Numbered from the stretch's first letter, positions 8,951 to 17,595 are shown. The stretch: 64,000 nt of DNA from an uncultured Clostridia bacterium (GCA_934271065.1 CAKQQQ010000004.1:62001-126000), one strand, 5' to 3'. The notes: generated from the sequence alone by a model not told the origin. Program-made: numbers and translations.

Positions 8951-8980
8951 GGCTTTCCGCGGCAACGCGGAAAGCCTTTT
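8951..8980 (+). terminator. Promoter-proximal hairpin, possible attenuator
   Basis: GGCTTTCCGCG (8951-8961), loop GCAA and CGCGGAAAGCC (8966-8976) form a perfect 11-bp stem with a GNRA tetraloop, followed by only four T residues. It lies at the very 5' end of the transcript from the promoter at 8903-8931. It may terminate part of the transcription or stabilise the mRNA. The short T run argues against full termination. Confidence 0.55.
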
Positions 8981-9002
8981 ACGGAGGAATAATACGAAAG
9001 AA

Positions 9003-9131
9003 ATGAAGACTTACGAAGAGCCGTCGGTACGCATAACTAAAACCGACGTCAGAGTCGTCGTTGACGCGTCGCTACCGAACAGCGACATGGATTCTCTCGC
9101 AGACGATTTCGAATGGGAGATAAAAGAATGA
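9003..9131 (+). CDS. Small acidic peptide of 42 aa, unknown function
   Basis: ATG at 9003 opens a 42-codon frame (MKTYEEPSVRI at the N-terminus, DDFEWEIKE at the C-terminus). GGAGG lies 15 nt upstream, a rather long spacing. The stop TGA overlaps the ATG of the following secreted-protein gene (ATGA at 9128-9131), which suggests translational coupling and a real gene. It has no signal peptide or TM helix and no cysteines. I do not recognise a family. It follows a strong promoter and hairpin, so it should be made at the start of this operon. Confidence 0.55.
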   Translation: MKTYEEPSVRITKTDVRVVVDASLPNSDMDSLADDFEWEIKE

Positions 9132-10237
9132 CGACGGCAGGAACGGTAAAAACCAAAAGATTAAGTTTGACTGTACGGATAATCGCTCTATTCGCGCTTA
9201 TCGTTTGCGCGGCGGCATTTAATCGGTCGGTCGGGGTAAAGGCGGCGGACGTCGCAAAGCCCGTCGGGGTGTTCGAGATGACGAACGGCGCGTCGCTTCG
9301 CATCGCAAACGACGGCGGAATCCGTTTCAGGGTAAAAATGAGCGATGATATAGCCGAACCGATTAAAAACGGCGAGCGTAAACTCACGATAGTTATCGCC
9401 CCTGAAATTCTGTTCGATCGGGTAGCGGATAAAGACTATGCGAGCATAGAGAAAAGTTTGGAGATAGGCGTAGACTCCGCAAAGATATATAAAGGCACGA
9501 ACGACGGAGAAACCGATTACTGGTACGCCAACGGCGTTATAGTGAACGTGTTGGAGAAAAACCGAAAACTGAAATTTAAGGCGGTCGCTTATTATACGGA
9601 AAAAGACGGACTATCAAGAAAGTATACGAATAACGAGTCTCCGTCGAGAAGTCTGTACGGACTTGTCGATACGCTGGTAGGCGAAAAGTCGAGCGCGTAC
9701 ACCGCGAGTATTTTAAGTTGTCCGTCGTACGCGTGGTACGGAACGGAAGGTTACGAAATAAACGTAAAAACCGCCGAAGCGAGTGACGCGCTTACCGCGT
9801 TGTCGGAGTCGGGCGAGATAGATTTGACGGATAAGATCGTCGTTTTTGCGGAAGAGCCGGCGGAAGAGCCGACGGAAAATCCGTTCAAAGGAAAAACTTT
9901 CAACGGCGGGTATGAAAATCCCGACGGCGAAAACATACCGATGAGTGTCGATTTCGACGATTCGCCGACGATTTCGGGAGTGCTTACGGCGACAGTTTCA
10001 GGCGACGTTAAATTTTATTTTACCGCCGTTTTTAGCAGCGCGGATTTAGAGTTTACGTTCGTAGATAAAAGCGAAAACGAGAAATGCGGAGACTCGAAAG
10101 CGGTCGGTAAAACTCTGAAAGGAAAAGTCAACGGCAGTAAAATCGTTTTTGAGAAAGGAACGTACGACGGCGGATTCTTTTACGGTTTTTTTTCTGACGG
10201 AAGCGTGAATTGCGAAGGCTTTTCGTTAAATGCTTAA
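9128..10237 (+). CDS. Secreted or membrane-anchored protein, unknown function
   Basis: I place the start at the ATG 9128, coupled to the small ORF, giving 369 aa; a start at 9113 is also open. An N-terminal hydrophobic segment (about 13-36) ends at VKAAD, like a signal peptide. The domain that follows (FEMTNGASLRIANDGGIRFR) is a pattern common in extracellular proteins of Clostridia and has no known function. An acidic Glu/Pro linker near 245-255 leads to a beta-rich C-terminal domain of about 115 residues. There is no sortase motif. Its function is unknown. Confidence 0.7.
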   Translation: MTTAGTVKTKRLSLTVRIIALFALIVCAAAFNRSVGVKAADVAKPVGVFEMTNGASLRIANDGGIRFRVKMSDDIAEPIKNGERKLTIVIAPEILFDRVADKDYASIEKSLEIGVDSAKIYKGTNDGETDYWYANGVIVNVLEKNRKLKFKAVAYYTEKDGLSRKYTNNESPSRSLYGLVDTLVGEKSSAYTASILSCPSYAWYGTEGYEINVKTAEASDALTALSESGEIDLTDKIVVFAEEPAEEPTENPFKGKTFNGGYENPDGENIPMSVDFDDSPTISGVLTATVSGDVKFYFTAVFSSADLEFTFVDKSENEKCGDSKAVGKTLKGKVNGSKIVFEKGTYDGGFFYGFFSDGSVNCEGFSLNA

Positions 10238-10290
10238 TTAGTTTTATTCGGCACGGTAATAGCCTTACCATAGTAATACCTTGCCATAGT

Positions 10291-10336
10291 AACCGCCCCG
10301 CCCCGCGAGCATATCTGCTCGCGGGGCGGGGCGGTT
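10291..10336. terminator. GC-rich 21-bp hairpin
   Basis: The arms 10291-10311 and 10316-10336 are perfectly complementary over 21 bp with a TATC loop. It is followed by TCGTATT on the plus strand, so it probably stops transcription from the secreted-protein gene. An identical hairpin occurs at 17712-17757 in the other copy of the direct repeat, after whiA. Confidence 0.7.
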
Positions 10337-10357
10337 TCGTATTAAAAAGTCAAAAAT

Positions 10358-10385
10358 CCGTTTGAACTTTTTATCGTTCAAACGG
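10358..10385 (-). terminator. Terminator of the CRISPR array transcript
   Basis: CCGTTTGAAC and GTTCAAACGG form a 10-bp stem around an 8-nt loop. Read leftwards, as the array is transcribed, it is followed by ATTTTTGACTTTTT, a good U-rich tail. It lies 20 bp beyond the terminal repeat. Confidence 0.7.
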
Positions 10386-10404
10386 GTTTAACTTGGCTGT
10401 ACTT

Positions 10405-11232
10405 ATTTAGGAGTATAACAAAATAACAAAGCTCTCAAACCGCAGGTAGGCTCTTTTACGGTTGTTCATTGTTTAAGAGTATAACAAAATAACAAAGCTC
10501 TCAAACACTTTCGCGGGTAACGATAAACAAACGGCTGTTTAAGAGTATAACAAAATAACAAAGCTCTCAAACCCTGCTGATAGTACTCCGAAACTTATCG
10601 GTGTTTAAGAGTATAACAAAATAACAAAGCTCTCAAACATAGTTTACCCGTACTTGGTGCGGCGTTTAGTTTAAGAGTATAACAAAATAACAAAGCTCTC
10701 AAACTGTTGGACGCCGCTAAATGCTGATACGCGTGTTTAAGAGTATAACAAAATAACAAAGCTCTCAAACCCCCATTCAGAACGGGTAACACTCCCAAAG
10801 GTTTAAGAGTATAACAAAATAACAAAGCTCTCAAACGGCAGTTGAGATAGACGCGACGGCAGCATGGTTTAAGAGTATAACAAAATAACAAAGCTCTCAA
10901 ACTATTATAAATGACCTTATGGTCAAATAATTGTTTAAGAGTATAACAAAATAACAAAGCTCTCAAACCAATCTTGAACTATTGCCCGGTGTTAAAGTGT
11001 TTAAGAGTATAACAAAATAACAAAGCTCTCAAACAGACATAAACTATCTTATCGCGATTATATCGTTTAAGAGTATAACAAAATAACAAAGCTCTCAAAC
11101 CGATTAAAATCTTCCTTGGGGGTTAATATGGTTTAAGAGTATAACAAAATAACAAAGCTCTCAAACTAATCTATTTGACATTGCGAATTACACAAGGTTT
11201 AAGAGTATAACAAAATAACAAAGCTCTCAAAC
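10405..11232 (-). CRISPR. Type II-A CRISPR array, 13 repeats and 12 spacers
   Basis: Thirteen 36-bp repeats start every 66 bp from 10405 to 11197, and all twelve spacers are 30 bp. In crRNA orientation (minus strand) the repeat begins GTTTGAGAGC and ends TATACTCTTAAAC. Twelve repeats are identical. The leftmost (10405-10440) is degenerate at its outer end, marking it as the oldest, leader-distal repeat. The leader side is at 11233, next to csn2, and ends in ATTTGAG, the leader anchor known from type II-A systems of streptococci. New spacers therefore enter at the right. Targets were not searched. No full self-match to this window was noticed. Confidence 0.99.
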
Positions 11233-11316
11233 CTCAAATAAGGTCAAAAGCACGCGCCGCCGCGCGGTTATTTTGTTTTTCGACTACATTTTAATATATT
11301 TCGGGAATATTTTCAA
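11233..11316 (-). promoter_or_regulatory. CRISPR leader and pre-crRNA promoter within the end of csn2
   Basis: On the minus strand TTGAAA (11316-11311), 17 bp and TAAAAT (11293-11288) form a promoter that overlaps the stop codon of csn2. Transcription would start near 11281, leaving a leader of only about 49 nt. It ends in ATTTGAG next to the first repeat (11233-11239), the sequence Cas1-Cas2 uses to choose the insertion site in other type II-A systems. Confidence 0.75.
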
Positions 11317-11986
11317 CTATTTCGCATAGATCTTCGGTAATAATTATTTTTCGCTCGCAATCGAGTGTTTTTTCGCCCTTTCCGCGCTCTAACAGGAACA
11401 AAGCGACCTTATTAAGCGCGCAATGTTTATATAATTCACGCATTTCGTCATCGGACAACACGTCTTTTATTCCGACAAGCACAAAAAAGTCGATCGATTT
11501 GAGCGAAATGAAAATATTGACGTAACAAATGAGTTTTTCGAGCAGACTGTCATAGGTTTTTGCGGGTTTTACCGAGCAAGATTTCAGAAGGTCTTCTAAA
11601 CGCATACAGTCGTGGTCAAGAGAAAAATCCACGGTGGCGCAAAGGTCAAATAAAAAATTTTCAATTCGGGCGTTTATCGTGTTAAATTCGGTAATGAACG
11701 CGCCGTCGTTAAAGTTAGACTGTAATTTTTTATATAGCAGATTGATTATTTTTTTATCGGACACGTCGAAATAGAACGGACTTAAAATAATATCTCCGTG
11801 CTTATCGGGCGAAAAGCCCTGGTCTCCGTTCCAAAAACTGAATTCGCTTTCTTCGCCCGAAAACGCATTTTTTAAGTCGTTTGCGAATTTATAATATTCC
11901 CTTGAATTTTCGACGGACAGAACGAAAGGGGACGCCGATTCTAAAAAAATCGGCGTTTCGAGATTTTTGTTGGATATTCTTATCAT
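11291..11986 (-). CDS. csn2: CRISPR-associated protein Csn2
   Basis: The 231-aa protein has the size and position of Csn2, the fourth gene of type II-A loci. Csn2 forms a tetrameric ring around DNA ends and is needed for spacer acquisition. Similarity by eye is in the N-terminal beta region and in the closing strand IIITEDLCEIVENIPEIY; the family is poorly conserved, so position carries much of the weight. It overlaps the cas2 stop by ATGA (11983-11986), which implies coupling. Its last codons contain the promoter for the array. Confidence 0.9.
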   Translation of the reverse strand: MIRISNKNLETPIFLESASPFVLSVENSREYYKFANDLKNAFSGEESEFSFWNGDQGFSPDKHGDIILSPFYFDVSDKKIINLLYKKLQSNFNDGAFITEFNTINARIENFLFDLCATVDFSLDHDCMRLEDLLKSCSVKPAKTYDSLLEKLICYVNIFISLKSIDFFVLVGIKDVLSDDEMRELYKHCALNKVALFLLERGKGEKTLDCERKIIITEDLCEIVENIPEIY

Positions 11987-12303
11987 ACTTCAATAAGTCG
12001 CTCCGTACTTTCTTCCACAAGCGTTTGTTTTTCGCCCACGAGATAATTGATACGCGAAAACTGATTTTCGGTTACTTCAAGCAACTCTACCACGCCGGCG
12101 GGCGGAAGGTTTTCCGCCACCTTCTTTTTTACGGCGTCGCTCGTTACGTTATTTATTACGAGTTTGGAATAAACCGACTTTTGCATCATAATAAACCCGC
12201 TTTTAATCAAGAATTTATGAAAACAGGAATATTCTTTTCTGTCTTTGGAAGTTTCCATCGGTAAATCAAAAAAAATCAACAATCTCATAAATCTGTTATT
12301 CAT
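11983..12303 (-). CDS. cas2: CRISPR-associated endonuclease Cas2
   Basis: The 106-aa Cas2 is started here at ATG 12303 (MNNRFMRLLIFFDLP) because this matches the MSYRYMRMILMFDMP start of S. pyogenes Cas2. The upstream extension of the frame lies inside an inserted element. The ferredoxin-like fold, the catalytic-site Asp in FFDLP and the SVYSKL segment are conserved. No Shine-Dalgarno precedes either possible start. The palindromic element (12317-12590) ends 13 bp before the start codon and may have removed the native ribosome site. It works with Cas1 in spacer integration. Confidence 0.92.
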   Translation of the reverse strand: MNNRFMRLLIFFDLPMETSKDRKEYSCFHKFLIKSGFIMMQKSVYSKLVINNVTSDAVKKKVAENLPPAGVVELLEVTENQFSRINYLVGEKQTLVEESTERLIEV

Positions 12304-12316
12304 AAATCGATTTTTA

Positions 12317-12590
12317 GCCACAGGTAATTGCGTTTGACCCCGCCAAAATGTCGCAATTTTCGTGCTTTTTGTCAAATTCTCGCTTGATGTATTGATATAC
12401 ACCTGCGTTCGCCTTTACCAAAAATCATCGAAAATATCGGCGTTTTGGTTGCAAGCAAGTATTGCGTTGCGTTTTTAGGTTAAGACAAGGCGCGCGAGCG
12501 CGTTAATACTGTACGTATAACACGCGAACGCAACGACGTATTAGCCAAAAACACAATGCAAGACCGAGTTCAAACGCAATCACCTGTGGC
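12317..12590. mobile_element. Three-armed palindromic element, copy B (between cas1 and cas2)
   Basis: This copy is also exactly 274 bp and flanked by TA (12315-12316 and 12591-12592). Its outer arms (GCCACAGGTAATTGCG and its complement, extending to 21 bp) are unrelated to those of copy A, yet pair with each other with a single A/C mismatch. Arm 1 pairs CCAAAATGTCGCAATTTTCG with sequence near 12425-12449. Arm 2 is closed by GCGTTTTTAGGTTAA with TTAGCCAAAAACACAA. It shares 45 identical nt with copy A and most of arm 2 with copy C. The last seven codons and stop of cas1 lie in its right arm. Confidence 0.8.
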
Positions 12591-13454
12591 TACGCAGTCG
12601 GGAAAGGTAATCAAGCCGACGTCGTTTTTTTCAAGCGCGTATAAAACGCTTTTTACGTATTGCCGTATCGCGATATCGAGCGTTGTGTTTTTGCCGGCAA
12701 ATACAGCGTTATAATTAAGCACGTTTGCCATTTTTCGCTTAAAATCTTTATCGCCGTCTTCGATTGATATGGCGGTTTCGTCCACGATCGGGCGAAGCGG
12801 CTCCATTAAATCGGAGCCTAAATTGAAAAAGTTAAACTCGTTATCGTGCCATACGCCCAATTGCGTTATATACCCTGCTGAAACGATTTCACGATTAACT
12901 GCCGATAACAATACCGCGTATCCGTAATTAAGGCATCCGTTGATAAAATTATTGCTGCGCCGATTTACGCCGCTTGGCAAAATGGCGTTAAAATACACTT
13001 TTGCGGCGTGACCTTCACGGTTGGTCGTATCGCCTTCGGAAACGTCAGCCGCATATTCGTTTAACGTTTCGGATTCGGTTAAGAATCCGTTGCTTAAAAG
13101 CAATTTGCTTTGACGGTATATTTTTTCTTTAATAATCGCCTGCCAAACCTTTCCCTTGGTGGCGGTTTCCCACCGTGTTTGCGTTTTAATGCGTTTCGAA
13201 GTGTTGTGAGCCCCATAATAGGGAAGTAATTCGGAAGAAGGGTTACATTTTTCGTCGCAAAATATGACTTTCACGTTGTTACGCATAAGTTCGGATAAAA
13301 GGGCGGCGGTAAGCGAAACCGCAGTACTTTGAACAATCAACGTATTTATTTCGTTGATATAAATGCGTCTTTCGGTTTCGCCGCGTATTATCAAAAAGTT
13401 CAGCCGCGTCTCCAACTTACTTCTTGAATTTACAACAACCGTCCGAAACCCCAT
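12570..13454 (-). CDS. cas1: CRISPR-associated endonuclease Cas1
   Basis: The 294-aa Cas1 carries the metal-binding residues of the family: Glu147 (NREGHAAKVYF), His203 (GVWHDNEFN) and Glu218 (DLMEPLRP). It integrates new spacers together with Cas2. Its ATG lies one base after the cas9 stop. The final residues (VATGDCV) and the TGA are encoded by the right arm of the palindromic element, so the native C-terminus has been replaced. The catalytic core is intact, and this tail is usually variable, so activity is likely retained. Confidence 0.96.
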   Translation of the reverse strand: MGFRTVVVNSRSKLETRLNFLIIRGETERRIYINEINTLIVQSTAVSLTAALLSELMRNNVKVIFCDEKCNPSSELLPYYGAHNTSKRIKTQTRWETATKGKVWQAIIKEKIYRQSKLLLSNGFLTESETLNEYAADVSEGDTTNREGHAAKVYFNAILPSGVNRRSNNFINGCLNYGYAVLLSAVNREIVSAGYITQLGVWHDNEFNFFNLGSDLMEPLRPIVDETAISIEDGDKDFKRKMANVLNYNAVFAGKNTTLDIAIRQYVKSVLYALEKNDVGLITFPDCVATGDCV

Positions 13455-13455
13455 A

Positions 13456-16400
13456 TTATACCTTCCTTATCCTTTGCGTAAGCCCCGCGGGCGAAAGGTC
13501 GATTATCTTAAAATCGACGTCGGTTATGTTTTTATTGATCAGCGTTTTTCCGCTTTTTGAACTTCCGCCGATAAGGGTTATATCAGCCATTTCGGCATTA
13601 CATTTCAATACTTTCAGTATCTGCATAATTACCATAGACTGATCGGGGATACAAAGCGACTTGAATTTTTCTTCGCCGGTATCGAGATTAGATTTGAAAG
13701 TTCTGAAAGACGATATTCCCGAATACATTTTGTTGCCGAGTTTGTCCCTTAACTTATTATACAGTTCGAGATTCTTTTCTTTCGTAACGACGAGTTTACG
13801 AGTGCCGAAACGATTTGTTTTTATAACGTATTCCTTTTCTTCGCGGTTAATTATTTTTTTGCCGTCCATATCCAGAAGTTTCTGAATAGCGTAGACGTAT
13901 TCGTCGGTTTTATTATCGGTAAACAGTTGATTTGCGTTATATACCGCAATTCGCGAGCCGGTTATTCCCGACAAATAACAAGGAGTTCCGTTATAAGAGA
14001 CAAGTTGTTTTATTTTTAATTTGGGAATAATTATTTCAGGATCTTTCAAATAGGAATTAAAGTATTTAATCGCGGCGTCGGCATCGTTTTTAAGTCTGTA
14101 AAAGACAAGTACGGGAACGCCTTCGATCGTTTTTATTCTTTCGCCCCTTTTCCCCGTCGAAGATACGATCGCAAAATATGCCGTCGATTGCGATTTATAC
14201 CCGCCGTATTTCGAATAGTCGGAAAGCGGTCCGCGACCTTTTCTCGGCGCGGTAATTCCGCTTTCGCCTTTGGGGTAAACGGTTTGATCGTAAAATCCGT
14301 TTTTATTGCAAACCGCATATCTCGTTACCGTCATCGAAGTTTTCGTAAAGGTCGAAAGGACGGTTTTTTTCATATCGTCGTTCCACGTTCCGGCAACGTC
14401 ACGCGTAAACAGTTTTTCAAGGTTATACGCACGCCACACGTCGCCGTTACGATACGTTTCGAGTCGCTTTGAAAAAACGGTATCGTAAACGTTTCCCACG
14501 ACCACGTTGAGATATGCGTCTCGGGCGTGGTGTAGGTCGTTGGTTTCTCTGCACTTGAACAGACCGAATTTGTTTTTGAAATCGGTTACGTTTTTAGCCT
14601 TGCTGAAAACTATTTTCGTTTCGGGGTATTTTATTTTAAGCAGTTCGATTACGGCTTTGGCAGTCTGATCGGTTATCGTTTTTTGCCGATTGATAAAATC
14701 GTTATAGTCGTTTTCGCCGAGCGGTTCGGTTCTTGTAAGTCTGTCGTACGTCAGGCGGGAAATAAGGTTTTTTTCAAGAAGCATTTTCCAGAAACCGCGC
14801 TGATCGGTAAAGCCTGCGGGTAGCGGGTAAGTATCTTTCTTTTGTGCGTTTTTGCTGCGCAGAACGAGTACTTTATTGTCAAGGCTGTCGTCTTTAATAA
14901 ACGCGCGCGGCAAAATATGGTCTACGTCGTAAGTATCGGTGTTAAGGTTTTCAAGGTCGATGCGCTTGCCCGAATACATACACCTTCCGAGTTGGCGGAA
15001 GTATAAAAACAGGCGTTCCTGACGGAGTTTCATATCGCTGTATTTTTCGTCGCCGAGTTCGGCAATCACGTCTGCATACGCTTCGCCTACGTTTTTATAT
15101 TTTTCGAGAAGAGCGCGTTTTCTCGGCTGCGTTCTGCCTTCGTCGCCTTTTTTGCCGTCTTCTCTCGTTACTTCTACGAATATTTTATCGGGCGTTCTGC
15201 CTATCTCTCTTACGTATTCGTCGATTATACACAGGGTTTGCCATATGCCGCGCCGAACAGCCGGCGAAACGTACAGTTCTTCTACCGAAGAATAATCCGC
15301 CTTTTCGTTTTCGACGTCGTTTTCCGACTTTAACGCTTCCTGAAAAGTATAGTTTTCGTCGTAGAGAATCTCGTTCAGATTTTCGTTCGTTTCATACAAC
15401 ACGTCCAGAATCGTTACCACTTCGCCGGTAACTTTATTTATTGCCGTGACGCCGTTCAAAAATTTAGCCGATAACTTGCCGAAATCGTTGAAAGTCAAAC
15501 CTTTTAATCGGGGCAAGGCGTTTTTGATTTCCGCAATCGAACCGTAATTATTATTTATCAGGTTTTCGACGATTTTTTTGTCGGTGTTGAGCGTGTGCCA
15601 CAGTATGATATTTTCGCAAACGCCGCCGCCGGTTCGTAAATCGCGGTCGACAAAATCGCCGAGTATTTTTTTAAGCCGTACGTACGACGACATCGACGCC
15701 CTAAATTCGCCGTCCTTGCCGCCGAGCGTAGCCGATTCCGCTTCTTCTTTGGATAAATATCCTTCTCTTACGAGAAGTTCTTTAATCTTTTTGTCGGACA
15801 CTTTCGGATAAACCGAAAACAATTCGTTAAAAATTTTTTGTTTCAGTTCCGTCGGAATCGGTCTGTCGTTCACGCGGAGTTTGTTAAGTTGATTCAGAGT
15901 ATCGAATTTTTGATATAATATCGACGACTTGGGCAAAACGTCTTCGCCGCGCAGATACGAGCATTTGTTCGTCATTCTGCGCATAAATTCTTCGTTGCTC
16001 TTTGCTAAATCGACAACCCGTTCGAAATTCCACGGCGTAATCTTTTCGTCCGTTCTTACCGCCCAGGAGTTTTTCCCCGTCAAAGGCCCGACGTAATAGG
16101 GGATTCTGAATCTGAACAGCGTCGGGATTTTATCGGCAAAAGCGGCGGTTTCGGGGTGCGCTTTAACCATATTGTTAATGATTTCGTTAAGTTCGGCTTC
16201 GTTTACCTGACGCGGAAACAATCCGTTGTCGCTATGCAGAATTTTGGGTAAAAAGACACCTTTATCTATTTCGGCTTTAATTTCTTCAAGGCTTGCGCGG
16301 TCGGAAACGTCGGTAAGCGAATTCAGATATTTTTTAAGATAATCAAAAAATTCTTCGTCTTTACAAGGCTTAACTTTCGTCTTTTTACCGTCCTTGCTCG

Positions 16401-17451
16401 TGTGTCCGACGTAGTTTGCGTAGTTGTGGGCTTCGGTCGCGCTTCTGAATATTTTATTATAGTCGGCTTTTGCTTCGGTTCGAATAAAATTTTTAAGTTT
16501 TAATAAATCGGCTTTATGTTTTTCGTAAACGGCAATCATTGCGGAAGAGATATTCTTATGCCCTTCGAGCAGTTTTTCGAACGTTATAAAACCGTATATC
16601 GAGCGCATTGCTTTAAGTAAAGCAAAATCGTCTCCGTAATCGGCAAGCATTCCTTCGAACGTTTCGTCGGTCAGGTCTTTGAAAGAAAAACTTTTGTACT
16701 CTTTATACTTTTCGCCGAACAAGGTAGCAGCCGATATTTTCGCGCCGATTATGCCTTTAATTATTTCTTTGCTCGTTTTGTCGGTTACCGCAAGTAATTT
16801 TTCAACGGCGATCTGTTTGTCTCTGATACCGATAGAACCGTCAAGCAGTATCCTTTTAACGTCTTCGGCGGCGGATTCGGAAAAACCGGAAACTTCGTCG
16901 CCGAACACGTCGTATATCGCCGCGTTCAAATCTTTCAATAATCGCGAAAAGTCGCGCATTTCGTCAACGCTGCCTTCAAATAAAAAATGGCCGCGATATT
17001 TGATTATATGATGAATCGCAAGATAATACAGACGCAGATCGTAATCTCCGCCCGCCGTCAACGCTTCTCTTAAATGAAAAATCGTCGGAAAGTCGCGGTG
17101 ATATTTTTTATCGTCGTAATCGCCCGCAAAAAGGTTGTTTTTGTCGCCGAACAACAACTCGTCTTTATCTTCGGTTAATAACTGACTGTTGTTAAGGCGA
17201 ATAAAAAAGGTGTTATCCGCAATATACGGCGCAAAAAGTTCCTGAAGCAGGTTAATGCGTTGTTTGCGGCGGGCAAGCCTTCTTCTTGCCGTTCTTAGCC
17301 CGCGCCTTTCCGCCGCGGTTTTCGCTTCGTCGAAAAGCCTTACCGTCCAGCAATCCTGCCGCTTTGCCCGAAGTAATCTGTATTCTTCGTCCGTGCAGGC
17401 AACGCCGACCGAGTTTGTGCCTATATCCGTACCCAGATAAAATTTTTCCAT
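13456..17451 (-). CDS. cas9: CRISPR-associated endonuclease Cas9 (type II-A)
   Basis: The 1331-aa protein is full length for a II-A Cas9. It has RuvC-I with Asp9 (LGTDIGTNSVG), an arginine-rich bridge helix (RRGLRTARRRLARRKQR, near 54-70), RuvC-II Glu760 (FVEVTRE), the HNH His845 (DVDHILPRAF) and RuvC-III with Asp978 (HHARDAY). All four catalytic positions match those of S. pyogenes Cas9 within a few residues. The C-terminal PAM-interacting region is present but the PAM cannot be read off. AAGGGAG lies 12 nt before the ATG and overlaps the -35 box of the divergent tracrRNA. The gene heads a tight cas9-cas1-cas2-csn2 operon. Confidence 0.98.
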   Translation of the reverse strand: MEKFYLGTDIGTNSVGVACTDEEYRLLRAKRQDCWTVRLFDEAKTAAERRGLRTARRRLARRKQRINLLQELFAPYIADNTFFIRLNNSQLLTEDKDELLFGDKNNLFAGDYDDKKYHRDFPTIFHLREALTAGGDYDLRLYYLAIHHIIKYRGHFLFEGSVDEMRDFSRLLKDLNAAIYDVFGDEVSGFSESAAEDVKRILLDGSIGIRDKQIAVEKLLAVTDKTSKEIIKGIIGAKISAATLFGEKYKEYKSFSFKDLTDETFEGMLADYGDDFALLKAMRSIYGFITFEKLLEGHKNISSAMIAVYEKHKADLLKLKNFIRTEAKADYNKIFRSATEAHNYANYVGHTSKDGKKTKVKPCKDEEFFDYLKKYLNSLTDVSDRASLEEIKAEIDKGVFLPKILHSDNGLFPRQVNEAELNEIINNMVKAHPETAAFADKIPTLFRFRIPYYVGPLTGKNSWAVRTDEKITPWNFERVVDLAKSNEEFMRRMTNKCSYLRGEDVLPKSSILYQKFDTLNQLNKLRVNDRPIPTELKQKIFNELFSVYPKVSDKKIKELLVREGYLSKEEAESATLGGKDGEFRASMSSYVRLKKILGDFVDRDLRTGGGVCENIILWHTLNTDKKIVENLINNNYGSIAEIKNALPRLKGLTFNDFGKLSAKFLNGVTAINKVTGEVVTILDVLYETNENLNEILYDENYTFQEALKSENDVENEKADYSSVEELYVSPAVRRGIWQTLCIIDEYVREIGRTPDKIFVEVTREDGKKGDEGRTQPRKRALLEKYKNVGEAYADVIAELGDEKYSDMKLRQERLFLYFRQLGRCMYSGKRIDLENLNTDTYDVDHILPRAFIKDDSLDNKVLVLRSKNAQKKDTYPLPAGFTDQRGFWKMLLEKNLISRLTYDRLTRTEPLGENDYNDFINRQKTITDQTAKAVIELLKIKYPETKIVFSKAKNVTDFKNKFGLFKCRETNDLHHARDAYLNVVVGNVYDTVFSKRLETYRNGDVWRAYNLEKLFTRDVAGTWNDDMKKTVLSTFTKTSMTVTRYAVCNKNGFYDQTVYPKGESGITAPRKGRGPLSDYSKYGGYKSQSTAYFAIVSSTGKRGERIKTIEGVPVLVFYRLKNDADAAIKYFNSYLKDPEIIIPKLKIKQLVSYNGTPCYLSGITGSRIAVYNANQLFTDNKTDEYVYAIQKLLDMDGKKIINREEKEYVIKTNRFGTRKLVVTKEKNLELYNKLRDKLGNKMYSGISSFRTFKSNLDTGEEKFKSLCIPDQSMVIMQILKVLKCNAEMADITLIGGSSKSGKTLINKNITDVDFKIIDLSPAGLTQRIRKV

Positions 17452-17468
17452 TTTTTCGTGCTTCTCCC

Positions 17469-17497
17469 TTGACTTTATATTTTTCTTATGTTAAACT
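17469..17497 (+). promoter_or_regulatory. tracrRNA promoter
   Basis: TTGACT (17469-17474), 17 bp and TAAACT (17492-17497) point right, away from cas9. The start would be near 17504, at the first base of the anti-repeat. The -35 box overlaps the cas9 Shine-Dalgarno (17464-17470, opposite strand). Confidence 0.7.
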
Positions 17498-17503
17498 TAC
17501 CTT

Positions 17504-17595
17504 GCAAAATAACAAAGCGAGTTCAAATAAAACTTTGTCTAACCACTTATTCGCATCGGCGAAACGAAAAGTTCTGTCAATCAGAACTTTTTTTT
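17504..17595 (+). ncRNA. tracrRNA
   Basis: The anti-repeat CAAAATAACAAAGC (17505-17518) pairs perfectly with GCTTTGTTATTTTG of the crRNA repeat. After a bulge, TCAAAT pairs with the first six bases GTTTGA (one G-U), as in the lower stem of the S. pyogenes duplex. The bases that follow (AAAACTTTGTCTAACCAC) resemble the nexus region. A hairpin TTCGC-ATCG-GCGAA comes next, and a 10-bp terminator stem (17567-17576 with 17582-17591) with a run of T ends the RNA near 17595. The length of about 92 nt fits a short-form tracrRNA. Confidence 0.93.

Larger units (their letters stand above)
10290..10465. repeat. 176-bp direct repeat, left flank of the CRISPR-Cas locus
   Basis: Positions 10290-10465 match 17711-17886 over 176 bp with about three substitutions and no gaps (constant offset 7421). 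The unit contains two terminator hairpins, the degenerate terminal CRISPR repeat and the first 25 nt of the oldest spacer. Here it forms the leader-distal end of the active array. Together the two copies bracket cas9, cas1, cas2, csn2, tracrRNA and the array, so recombination between them would delete the system. Confidence 0.92.

Noticed and set aside
10595..10966. A long minus-strand frame through the CRISPR array with a repeated peptide (LRALLFCYTLK).
   Set aside because: The repeat of 36 bp plus 30-bp spacers keeps frame because 66 is divisible by three. It is an artefact of the array and not a repeat protein.
12304..12402. A longer cas2 start at 12402 giving 139 aa.
   Set aside because: The extra 33 residues lie in the palindromic element and have no counterpart in Cas2. 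The start at 12303 matches known Cas2 proteins.
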